A DNA stretch of 6,028 nucleotides, taken from positions 1 to 6,028 of the forward strand of contig JALVRJ010000112.1 in the NCBI GenBank assembly GCA_027031305.1, written 5' to 3'. The translations under genes and the position numbers were made by a program. Shown here piece by piece: positions 1-5,845 of the stretch (positions are counted from its first letter, which is position 1; each line of letters opens with the position of its first letter). The notes under the pieces are model-generated. The model made no database searches. It saw only the letters and a program-made list of their open reading frames with translations, and was not told the origin of the DNA. Source of the stretch: Hyphomicrobiales bacterium. Its GTDB lineage: Bacteria > Pseudomonadota > Alphaproteobacteria > Rhizobiales > Aestuariivirgaceae.

Positions 1-892
1 CCCGTTCCGCCTGCCGCAACAGGGGAGCGACGAGCGCCGTCAGCTTGAAGTCCTGAAAGGCGCGATAGGGCGAAAGCCACGGGTTGCGCCAGTCCATGTG
101 CGTCACCAGGCCGGTTGAGATGTGCCGCGCGTCCTGGTGATACAGAAACCCTCCCCCCGCCGCTTCGCCGGCCAGCGGCAGCCCCAGCGTGTGGATGATG
201 TTGCCTGCCATGTCGGGCTTTTCCTCGCGCAGCCGCCACAGCTCCTTGATGCCCAGGGCGTAATGCACCGGGTGCCGGAAGGGCTTGTGGCGGGCGATGA
301 CCTCGCGGCCGATGTTGCCTTTCGCGCCCTCCGCCAGCACCACGAAACGCGCGGTTATCTCCACGCCCGGCTCGTAATTCGGCCCCGGCGAGCCATCCGC
401 CTCCAGCCCCGCCTCTCCGGCCACCACGCCCGTCAGCGCCCCTGTTTCCGCGTCGAACAGTGCCCTCTGCGCCGGAAAGCCGGGAAAGATCTCCACGCCC
501 GCCGCTTCCGCCTTCTCGGCCAGCCAGCGCACCAGTGCCGACAGCGGCCCCACCAGTTGGCCGGCGTGCTTCAACATCGGTGGCAGCAGGCGTTGGGGCA
601 GGGCAAACCCGCCGCGCCGGGTCAACAGCCAGAGGCCCTCGCGCGTCACTTCCGTCTGGATGGGAAAATGCTTCTCCTCGCGCCAGACGGGACTGAGCAC
701 ATCCAGAGGATAGGGATCGATGACGGCGCCGGAGATGGTGTGCAGCCCCATGTCGGCCGCCTTTTCCAGCAGGCAGATGGCGGGCGACACGCCCGCCGCG
801 CGCCCCGCCTCGGCCAGCGACAGGGCGCAGGCCAGCCCCGCCGGTCCGCCGCCGACGATGAGCACGTCATATTCCAGCCGTTCTCGTTTCAT
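1..892 (-). CDS. Electron transfer flavoprotein-ubiquinone oxidoreductase, N-terminal half (partial)
   Basis: ETF-QO passes electrons from reduced electron transfer flavoprotein to the membrane quinone pool, using FAD and a 4Fe-4S cluster, and links fatty-acid and amino-acid oxidation to respiration. About 297 residues are visible of a family usually near 550; the C-terminal part, with the cluster cysteines, lies off the left edge. Translating the minus strand gives an N-terminal Rossmann FAD site (G14-x-G16-x-x-G19, in YDVLIVGGGPAGLACA), an acidic residue ending the second strand (E43) and the family block HTISGAVIDP at 51-60. Further on are VVLAEGAKG, ALGIKELW, GGGFLYH and NPWLSPYRAFQDFK, all typical of ETF-QO. 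The start at 892 matches the usual family N-terminus; an in-frame ATG at 904 would add MPPI, and neither has a clear Shine-Dalgarno. It is divergent from the YafK-like gene across a 77-bp spacer in which I found no convincing promoter hexamers. Identification is firm; the start is not. Confidence 0.93.
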   Translation of the reverse strand, partial: MKRERLEYDVLIVGGGPAGLACALSLAEAGRAAGVSPAICLLEKAADMGLHTISGAVIDPYPLDVLSPVWREEKHFPIQTEVTREGLWLLTRRGGFALPQRLLPPMLKHAGQLVGPLSALVRWLAEKAEAAGVEIFPGFPAQRALFDAETGALTGVVAGEAGLEADGSPGPNYEPGVEITARFVVLAEGAKGNIGREVIARHKPFRHPVHYALGIKELWRLREEKPDMAGNIIHTLGLPLAGEAAGGGFLYHQDARHISTGLVTHMDWRNPWLSPYRAFQDFKLTALVAPLLRQAER

Positions 893-969
893 AATCGGCG
901 GCATAGCCCAAACATGAGCGTCTTGCCAGCGCGTGGGCGCGCCGGGGCGAAACAAGGGGGCAAGGGGAC

Positions 970-1800
970 ATGCGGATTTTCAGAATTGGCCTGATGACCA
1001 TTTTCGCGGCGTTCATGCTATCGGCGCTGGCCATGGTCTTTTCGCCGCAGGGCTGGTGGCTGAAATCACTGACCGTGGAAACGCTGAAGGCCTGGCTGCG
1101 CCCGGTATTGGGCGCCTGGCTGCGTGCTCCGCGCCAACTGCAAACGCCCGCGCTCGACAGGCTGCTGGCGCAGAAGGGGCTGCGCAAGGGCGACGAGGTG
1201 TTCATCCGCATTTTCAAGCGCGAGAACGTGCTGGAGCTGTGGATGCGTCCGCGCGGCGCGACGCGCTTCATACTGCTGAAAAGCTGGCCCATATGCGCCT
1301 GGTCGGGCTCGCTGGGCCCGAAGCTGAAGGAAGGTGATGGCCAAAGCCCGGAAGGATTCTATTCGGTTGGGCTTTCGTCGTTGAATCCCAACAGCCGCTA
1401 CCATCTCTCCTTCAACTTGGGTTTCCCGAATGCCTATGACCGCGCCCATGGCCGCACGGGAAGTTTCCTCATGGTGCACGGCGCGTGTGTCTCTGTTGGG
1501 TGTTACGCCATGACGGACGCGGGCATCGAGGAGATTTACGCGCTTGTGGAAGCCGCCTTGCGCAACGGACAGAAACGGGTGCCGGTGCACATCTTCCCTT
1601 TCCGCATGACGGCGGAAAACATGCGGCGCCACGCAAACGATCGCTGGATCGCCTTCTGGCGCAACCTGAAGGAAGGCCACGACCTGTTCGAAAAGACAAG
1701 TATGCCCCCGCGAGTGCGCGTGCGCGCCGGACGCTATGTCTTCGCGGCCGGAAAGGCGCCCCCGTCGAAGCACGCGACATCTTCCGGCGACACACGGTAG
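970..1800 (+). CDS. YafK-type L,D-transpeptidase-fold protein (YkuD domain), membrane-anchored
   Basis: A 276-residue protein with a hydrophobic N-terminal segment (about residues 5-25) that should act as a signal anchor or signal peptide, placing the rest in the periplasm. The YkuD/ErfK catalytic signature is seen as HGACVSVGCYAMTD, with H170, G171, S175, G177 and the nucleophile C178. The upstream FIRIFKRENVLELWM and PEGFY blocks and the downstream VPVHIFPFRMT block are characteristic of the YafK subfamily. Classical YkuD enzymes form 3-3 peptidoglycan crosslinks; E. coli YafK (DpaA) instead releases Braun lipoprotein from peptidoglycan, so the exact reaction here is open. The start at 970 is supported by a purine-rich AAGGGG ending 2 nt before the ATG, which is close spacing. 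The basic tail after about residue 245 looks low in conserved content. The stop lies 2 bp from the end of convergent dnaB, with no room for a dedicated terminator. Confidence 0.88.
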   Translation: MRIFRIGLMTIFAAFMLSALAMVFSPQGWWLKSLTVETLKAWLRPVLGAWLRAPRQLQTPALDRLLAQKGLRKGDEVFIRIFKRENVLELWMRPRGATRFILLKSWPICAWSGSLGPKLKEGDGQSPEGFYSVGLSSLNPNSRYHLSFNLGFPNAYDRAHGRTGSFLMVHGACVSVGCYAMTDAGIEEIYALVEAALRNGQKRVPVHIFPFRMTAENMRRHANDRWIAFWRNLKEGHDLFEKTSMPPRVRVRAGRYVFAAGKAPPSKHATSSGDTR

Positions 1801-1802
1801 GG

Positions 1803-3290
1803 CTACATCCCTTCCGGTATTTCCACGTGCTTTTCCAGGTCGGCGAAGCGGGTGAAGTTCTCGGTGAACTGCACCTCCACCTTGCCCACCGGACCGTGAC
1901 GCTGCTTGGCGATGATGATCTCGGCGATGCCGTGCACCTGCTCCATCTGCTCCATCCACTCGGCGTATTTCTCCGAGCCAATGGGCGGTTCTTTCTGCTT
2001 CAGGTAATATTCCTCGCGAAAGATGAACAGCACCACGTCCGCGTCCTGTTCGATGGAGCCCGATTCGCGCAGGTCGGAAAGCTGTGGGCGCTTGTCCTCG
2101 CGCGATTCCACCTGGCGCGAAAGCTGCGACAGCGCCAGGATGGGCACGTTCAGCTCCTTCGCCAGCGCCTTCAGGTTGGTGGTGATTTCGGTCAGTTCCT
2201 GCACGCGGTTTTCCTGTGCCCGCCGAGAAGTGCCCGAAAGCAGTTGCAGGTAGTCCACCACGATCAGGTCCAACCCGTGCTGGCGCTTGATACGCCGGGC
2301 GCGGGCCGCCAGCTGGGCGATGGTCAGCCCGCCGGTGTCGTCGATGAACAGCGGCGCCTGTTCGATTTCCCGCGCCACCTTCTGCAGGCGCCTGAATTCC
2401 TCCGGCGTGATGTCGCCGCGCCGGATCTGGTGCGAGGAAATCTCCGCCTCGGAGGAAACGATGCGCGTCGCCAGCTGTTCCGCCGACATTTCTAGTGAGA
2501 AAAAGGCGACGATGCCGCCTTCTTCCGCCTTCGGCGGCTCGCCGGGCGCCACCGGCGCCGGCTTGTAGGTGCGCGCCACGTGATAGGCGATGGAGGTCGC
2601 CAGCGCCGTCTTGCCCATGCCCGGCCGGCCCGCCAGGATGATCAGGTCGGACGGCTGCAAGCCACCCATCTTCTGGTCCAGGTCGCGCAGGCCCGTGGCC
2701 AGGCCGGAAAGCCCGCCATCGCGCGCATAGGCCGCCGCCGCCATGGTGATGGACTCTTTCAGGGCGTCGGAAAAGGCCACGAAGCCCTGGCCGAAGCGTG
2801 CTTCTTCCGCCACCTCGTAAAGGCGCTTTTCCGTCTCCTCGATGATGTCGTTGACGCTGCTGTCGGCGTCGGGCGTCTTGGCCTCCACCACCAGGTCCGA
2901 ACCGATTTCCATCAGCCAGCGCCGCCGCGCGAGGTCGTAGATCTCTCGCGCGTAGTCGTCCGCCGCCGACATCGGAGCGGCCTGTGCCACCAGTTTGCCC
3001 AGGTATTCGGCCGCCCCGCCCAGGTCCTCGATGCCGGGAATTTCCTCCGCGTATGGCAACAGCGTCACCGCCGTCACCGTGTGCCCCCGCCCGATGAGCC
3101 GCGCCATCAGCCGGTAGAGCTCCGCGTGCACGGCTTCCGCGAAATGCTCCGGCTTCAGGTAGCTGCCCACGCGGTCGAAAATGGCGTTGTGGTTCAGCAG
3201 CGCGCCCAGCAGGGCCATTTCCGCCCCCGGGTTGTATGGCGCGCTCACGTCCTTCAGCTCATCCAGCGTTTTCGGCAACGTGGTGGTCAT
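1803..3290 (-). CDS. dnaB: Replicative DNA helicase DnaB
   Basis: DnaB is the hexameric 5'-3' helicase that unwinds DNA at the replication fork and recruits primase. The 495-residue protein has the usual two-part build. The N-terminal primase-interacting helical domain spans about 18-125 (NPGAEMALLGALL onward), a linker follows to about 195, and the RecA-like ATPase domain runs from about 196 to 490. Walker A is GRPGMGKT at 221-228 (K227, T228), FSLEMS is at 264-269, Walker B is DLIVVDYLQL at 341-350 (D346), and the LRESGSIEQDADV block lies at 408-420. KQRHGPVG at 462-469 carries the likely arginine-finger region. A Pro/Glu-rich insert at about 242-258, between Walker A and FSLEM, is absent from E. 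coli DnaB and is of the kind seen in alphaproteobacteria. The start ATG follows a GGGGCGGGA purine run. It is encoded on the same strand as the DUF6456 gene but 264 bp away, so probably has its own promoter. Identity is certain. Confidence 0.98.
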   Translation of the reverse strand: MTTTLPKTLDELKDVSAPYNPGAEMALLGALLNHNAIFDRVGSYLKPEHFAEAVHAELYRLMARLIGRGHTVTAVTLLPYAEEIPGIEDLGGAAEYLGKLVAQAAPMSAADDYAREIYDLARRRWLMEIGSDLVVEAKTPDADSSVNDIIEETEKRLYEVAEEARFGQGFVAFSDALKESITMAAAAYARDGGLSGLATGLRDLDQKMGGLQPSDLIILAGRPGMGKTALATSIAYHVARTYKPAPVAPGEPPKAEEGGIVAFFSLEMSAEQLATRIVSSEAEISSHQIRRGDITPEEFRRLQKVAREIEQAPLFIDDTGGLTIAQLAARARRIKRQHGLDLIVVDYLQLLSGTSRRAQENRVQELTEITTNLKALAKELNVPILALSQLSRQVESREDKRPQLSDLRESGSIEQDADVVLFIFREEYYLKQKEPPIGSEKYAEWMEQMEQVHGIAEIIIAKQRHGPVGKVEVQFTENFTRFADLEKHVEIPEGM

Positions 3291-3554
3291 TCCCGCCCCA
3301 TTTCGTTCACCTGCCCATCCTCCACAATCCTCACATCATGGGTAGGCTCAACCTTCCGCCAATGACAGCCATTCTGGCCCACTGAATGGGACAGTTGGGG
3401 ATAACGGGCAAAACCTGCCTCTTTCCCTGCCAATCGCGTTGACTCCCGCGTCGCGTGCACCTTTCACAAGCGCCGTTCCCTGCCATTGCCGATGGCTTTC
3501 CACCACGAATTCAGGGAGCTTCACCGAATCGACGGATCCTTTTCCTTTCCGGTG
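3291..3554. other. Spacer upstream of dnaB, no convincing gene
   Basis: This stretch separates the dnaB start from the end of the DUF6456 gene and should carry the dnaB promoter on the minus strand, but I could not find a good -35/-10 pair. A minus-strand ORF of 57 codons (GTG at 3460, stop at 3287) ends in an ATGA overlap with the dnaB start. Its third-position GC is only about 60% by hand count, below the neighbours, so I do not call it a gene. No strong terminator follows the DUF6456 stop; a weak CACCG/CGGTG pair with a ~22-nt loop lacks a T-tract. Confidence 0.5.
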
Positions 3555-4562
3555 TCACTCCTCGGCATCCTGCCGCTCCGGCAAGATGCGTTGGGGACGT
3601 CCGTCGTCGACGTGCCATTCCAGCACGCGTTTCCACCGTTGCGGACGCTCCGCGCGCGTGGGCCCCATGCCATAATGATTCGCCAGCCGCTCCAGCGCGA
3701 TGCGCAGCACCAGCCGTGCCGAGCGCCGTGGCCATGAAAGTGCCTTTTCCGCCGCCTCGATGCCGTGCCCCAGGCAACACACCGCCACCACCACGTCGGC
3801 CAGTTCCGGGCCAATGGCTCCAAGCGCCTCGTGGACCCGCTCCCTGGCGGCGATGGCGCGCTCGGCGAAGGAATAGGGCGTGCGCGCGCCAGCGCGCGTG
3901 CGGGCACGGTCGGAGGCCACGAAGGCCGGATTCCACTCCGCCGTCACCTTCGGCTGCATCCGCGCGCTTTCGTATTCCATGCGCAGCCGTTCGCCAGCGG
4001 CCACGTGGTGCGGCTCCAGGTAGGGCCGCCCAGTGGCATCCTTGCGCCTGGCCAGCCACATCAGCGGATTTTCGCGCAGGTTCACTTCCACCTCGCGCAA
4101 CGCCCCCGTTTCCTCGTCCCGGATCAGCAGCCGCTGTCGCGCCTTGCGCGGCGGCGCGGCGGTTTCACCCCTCTTTCTCCTTGTTCCCTTGCCTGTCTTC
4201 TCATCGTCCCCCACGTTCCCGTTCGCGCGCCGTTCCGCGGTGGCAAGGCGCGCCATGCCGGGCACATGCCGCGCCAGCCAGCGCCGCCCCCGCGCCGAAA
4301 GCCGCCAGCGCAGCGGGTCATCCTCTTCCGGCGTGATGAAATCGCGCCGCTTGAGCTCCTCGACCAGCCCCGGCGCCACGTCGCCCAGCCCCCGCGCACC
4401 ACGTTCGGCGGCCGTGAACAGCCGCCAGCGCGCGCCATCGCTGAGCATTTCCCGCGTTATCCAGGCCTCCGCCCGCGCCATCAGCTGAAGCACGGCCGCA
4501 AGCTCGCGCGCCGGCGCCGCCTTCCTTTCCATGGATATCAGGCAATCGTGAATGTGTTGCAT
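3555..4562 (-). CDS. DUF6456 domain protein with N-terminal winged-helix-like region; candidate GafY/GafA-type GTA regulator
   Basis: A 335-residue soluble protein. Residues about 20-95 look like a winged helix (GLVEELKRRDFITPEED, then WRLSARGRRWLAR, as in a recognition helix followed by a wing). A basic low-complexity linker (about 100-135) follows. The C-terminal domain begins near VNLRENPLMWLARRKD and includes RPYLEPHHVAAGERLR and, later, ELADVVVAVCCLGHGIEAA then WPRRSARLVLRIALERL; I recognise this as DUF6456. As I recall, this domain occurs in the GTA activator GafA of Rhodobacter and in GafY of Caulobacter, so a role in activating the GTA genes nearby is plausible but unproven. Other alphaproteobacterial DUF6456 proteins have no known role. 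The frame is open to an ATG at 4679, but I chose 4562: it has GAGAGGGG 3 nt upstream, and the extra 39 residues (cysteine- and leucine-rich) are translated from an AT-rich promoter-like stretch. It reads toward dnaB, away from the GTA genes. Confidence 0.75.
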   Translation of the reverse strand: MQHIHDCLISMERKAAPARELAAVLQLMARAEAWITREMLSDGARWRLFTAAERGARGLGDVAPGLVEELKRRDFITPEEDDPLRWRLSARGRRWLARHVPGMARLATAERRANGNVGDDEKTGKGTRRKRGETAAPPRKARQRLLIRDEETGALREVEVNLRENPLMWLARRKDATGRPYLEPHHVAAGERLRMEYESARMQPKVTAEWNPAFVASDRARTRAGARTPYSFAERAIAARERVHEALGAIGPELADVVVAVCCLGHGIEAAEKALSWPRRSARLVLRIALERLANHYGMGPTRAERPQRWKRVLEWHVDDGRPQRILPERQDAEE

Positions 4563-4625
4563 GAGCCCCTCTCGAAAATACAAGATACATAACAAGAACA
4601 AACAGAGTATACACAACCTCGGGTG
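4563..4625 (-). promoter_or_regulatory. AT-rich probable promoter region of the DUF6456 gene
   Basis: This segment is much richer in A and T than its surroundings. Read on the minus strand it holds TATACT (4611-4606), a 5/6 match to the -10 consensus, which would place transcription start near 4599 and give a leader of about 37 nt before the Shine-Dalgarno GAGAGGGG at about 4573-4566. No good -35 lies 17 bp upstream, so the promoter may need an activator. Other T-rich hexamers are present, so the exact element is uncertain. The rest of the spacer to 4733 shows no gene and no clear terminator for the NUDIX gene. Confidence 0.35.
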
Positions 4626-4733
4626 AAAGGGAAGGGTAGCCTGTGGAAAAAACGGAAAACAATCACCAACCGATTGCACTAGGGGAGAATTTTGTTCCGG
4701 ACATCGCCTCGGCCGGGACGGCGCGCCTGCCCG

Positions 4734-5270
4734 TCAGCCAGCGACGCGCTCCCGCAACCGTTGCAGGAACACCCGTTGCGCCGCGTCCACTTTCTCAAGC
4801 GCCACATCCAGTTCAAGGCACGCGGTGCGATCTATTTCCGGGAATGAGCGCACCTGGCCGGATTTCGGCGGCCATTGCAGTTGGAAGGTATTGCTGGGCG
4901 GCGAATCACTCGCCAGGGCGTCACAGCCGCCCTCTCGCGCCGCCGGGATGTGTCTGGCCTCCAGCGCGAACATGTGCAGAATCTTGCGATTCCCCGGCCC
5001 CGGCGCCTCGCCAAGATCCATGTAGAGGGATGCGTCCGCCGGTGCCAGCACTCCCGTTTCCTCCTTGAATTCGCGCCGCGCCGCTGCCAGGTGATCCTCG
5101 CCTTCGTCCACCAGCCCCTTCGGGATCGTCCACGCGCCCTTGTCCTTGTGTGCCCAGAAGGGCCCACCCATGTGCGCCAGCAGCACGCGCAAGGCGCCGT
5201 CCGCCGCGCGCTCCCACACAAGCACCCCCGCGCTAACCGGCTTGCCGCGTCTTGTCCGTTTCGCCGACAT
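4734..5270 (-). CDS. NUDIX family hydrolase (COG4119-like predicted NTP pyrophosphohydrolase)
   Basis: A 178-residue soluble protein with a complete Nudix box: G52-x5-E58-x7-R66-E67-F-x-E70-E71-x-G73-V74, counted from the chosen start. The glutamates bind the divalent metal that attacks a nucleoside-diphosphate-linked substrate. The block FWAHKDKGAWTIPKGLVDEGE just before and into the box is typical of the COG4119 group, whose substrates are not well defined. The frame is open to an ATG at 5291, but I prefer the ATG at 5270 because GAGG lies 3 nt upstream and the earlier ATG has no ribosome binding site. The C-terminal region (SFPEIDRTACLELDVALEK then QRVFLQRL) is helical and usual for the group. 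It is transcribed away from the GTA promoter; its own promoter should lie in the shared 5271-5352 interval, where no clear hexamer pair was found. Confidence 0.9.
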   Translation of the reverse strand: MSAKRTRRGKPVSAGVLVWERAADGALRVLLAHMGGPFWAHKDKGAWTIPKGLVDEGEDHLAAARREFKEETGVLAPADASLYMDLGEAPGPGNRKILHMFALEARHIPAAREGGCDALASDSPPSNTFQLQWPPKSGQVRSFPEIDRTACLELDVALEKVDAAQRVFLQRLRERVAG

Positions 5271-5328
5271 GTCCCTCATATACATCGGCATAAGTCACTG
5301 CGCATCAGTTCTCACAATGTTCCAAAAA

Positions 5329-5370
5329 GAGCGGCGCGATAGGAAAAAGTTCTTGACGAGCGGCGCGCTC
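5329..5370. repeat. 10-bp direct repeat with a dyad inside the GTA promoter spacer
   Basis: GAGCGGCGCG occurs at 5329-5338 and again at 5358-5367, 29 bp start to start, flanking the -35 box. The second copy extends into the perfect dyad GAGCG-GCG-CGCTC (5358-5370), which sits almost exactly between the -35 and -10 boxes. The core GCGGCGCG recurs in the left arm of the leader terminator (5471-5478), with its complement in the right arm. Placement in the promoter spacer recalls the Q-binding elements of lambdoid late promoters; it could equally be an operator or chance in GC-rich DNA. Confidence 0.5.
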
Positions 5371-5381
5371 TGATGTATAAC
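5353..5381 (+). promoter_or_regulatory. Near-consensus sigma-70 promoter of the GTA packaging genes
   Basis: The -35 is TTGACG (5353-5358, 5/6 match) and the -10 is TATAAC (5376-5381, 5/6 match), separated by exactly 17 bp. Transcription should start around 5386-5389. It is the best promoter I see in the window and points at the leader and terminator in front of the terminase genes. Its strength on paper contrasts with the usual tight repression of GTA genes, which suggests that control lies downstream at the terminator or through a factor binding the spacer dyad. Confidence 0.75.
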
Positions 5382-5387
5382 CCGTGC

Positions 5388-5511
5388 CACGCTCCCACAG
5401 TGGGCCTGGAACCGACGGCTTGATGAAACGACTGGCTTTGGCCAACCGGCCTCACCATGGTTGATCCGGCGCGGCGCGGAACAAACAACCGCGCCGCGTT
5501 TCCTTTTCTCC
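5388..5511 (+). ncRNA. Short terminated leader RNA upstream of terS (lambda 6S RNA-like position)
   Basis: The promoter and the intrinsic terminator define a transcript of about 120 nt (start approximate). It has no long ORF and several small hairpins, such as CCAC/GTGG around 5387-5404 and GGCC-AACC-GGCC at about 5440-5451, and it ends in the terminator stem. It does not match 6S RNA, SRP RNA, tmRNA or a riboswitch class that I can recognise. A 13-codon ORF (5423-5464, MKRLALANRPHHG) lies within it but lacks a good ribosome binding site. It may be a by-product of termination, like the RNA from lambda pR', or an independent sRNA. Confidence 0.5.
5470..5511 (+). terminator. Strong intrinsic terminator between the GTA promoter and terS
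   Basis: A perfect 10-bp all-GC stem (CGCGGCGCGG at 5470-5479 with CCGCGCCGCG at 5489-5498) encloses the A-rich loop AACAAACAA. It can extend by two G-U pairs and is followed by the pyrimidine tract TTTCCTTTTCTCC (5499-5511). The terS Shine-Dalgarno begins only a few bases later, so transcription from the upstream promoter must read through this element to express the packaging genes. The tract is broken by C residues, so termination may be incomplete. Confidence 0.82.
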
Positions 5512-5527
5512 AGCAAGAGGAAAGCCC

Positions 5528-5845
5528 ATGCCTTTCCGCCAGGATGCCCGCCGCCTGCGCGACCTGTTGCGCAGGCGCCTGACCCAGCTGGAAACAAGGC
5601 TGAAGAACGCCGCAGCGGACGAAACCATAACTCCCATCGACCTGGAACGTGAGGCGAAGGCCATTATCGCCCTCGTCAAGGCCCTGCATTCCACCGCCGA
5701 GATGGGGCGTGCCCAAGAGGAAATGGAAGACGCCAGCCAGCATGACGAAGAACGCGCCGACGCCGCTATCAGACGCCGCCTTGCGCAACAGCTTGAAGTG
5801 CTGTGTGCGCGCACTAGGCCCCCGCGCCGTGGCGGCGGCGCTTGA
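5528..5845 (+). CDS. Small terminase-like protein, GTA g1 type (TerS)
   Basis: A 105-residue, charged, almost wholly helical protein with no membrane segment. Its size, its place directly before a large terminase, and the block PIDLEREAKAIIALVKALHSTAEM (about residues 38-61) fit the g1 protein of alphaproteobacterial GTAs. RcGTA g1 has been identified as a small terminase that works with TerL in loading DNA but lacks the usual DNA-binding helix-turn-helix; none is evident here either. The start at 5528 has an excellent Shine-Dalgarno, AAGAGGAAAG, with 7 nt between GAGG and ATG. The first residues after the terminator are thus well placed for translation if polymerase reads through. The last third overlaps the TerL frame, and third-position GC in the TerS frame falls there from about 77% to about 62% by hand count. 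The Arg/Gly-rich tail RTRPPRRGGGA is probably constrained by that overlap. Identification rests mainly on context, since g1 proteins diverge fast. Confidence 0.7.
   Translation: MPFRQDARRLRDLLRRRLTQLETRLKNAAADETITPIDLEREAKAIIALVKALHSTAEMGRAQEEMEDASQHDEERADAAIRRRLAQQLEVLCARTRPPRRGGGA

Noticed and set aside
893..969. Promoter TTGCCA in the divergent spacer between ETF-QO and the YafK-like gene
   Set aside because: The -35-like hexamer has no acceptable -10 at 16-18 bp in this very GC-rich stretch.
122..994. Plus-strand open frame of 290 codons across the ETF-QO region
   Set aside because: It is antisense to a clearly recognisable ETF-QO on the minus strand, and its product is an Arg/Gln/His-rich composition typical of shadow frames in GC-rich DNA.
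3455..4592. Long plus-strand frames (3455-4336 and 3765-4592)
   Set aside because: Both are antisense to the DUF6456 gene, are Pro/Arg/Ala-rich and show no domain; the minus frame has a ribosome binding site and recognisable blocks.
4563..4679. N-terminal extension of the DUF6456 gene with a cysteine/leucine-rich segment resembling a membrane helix
   Set aside because: The extension is translated from AT-rich promoter-like DNA, and the downstream ATG at 4562 has a strong Shine-Dalgarno.
5292..5352. IHF site upstream of the GTA promoter
   Set aside because: No match to WATCAANNNNTTR was convincing on either strand; the nearest candidates lack several core positions.
5388..5511. Leader RNA as 6S RNA, SRP RNA, tmRNA or a known riboswitch
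   Set aside because: No diagnostic sequence of these classes was found and the length is short for 6S or tmRNA; only the position resembles the lambda late leader.
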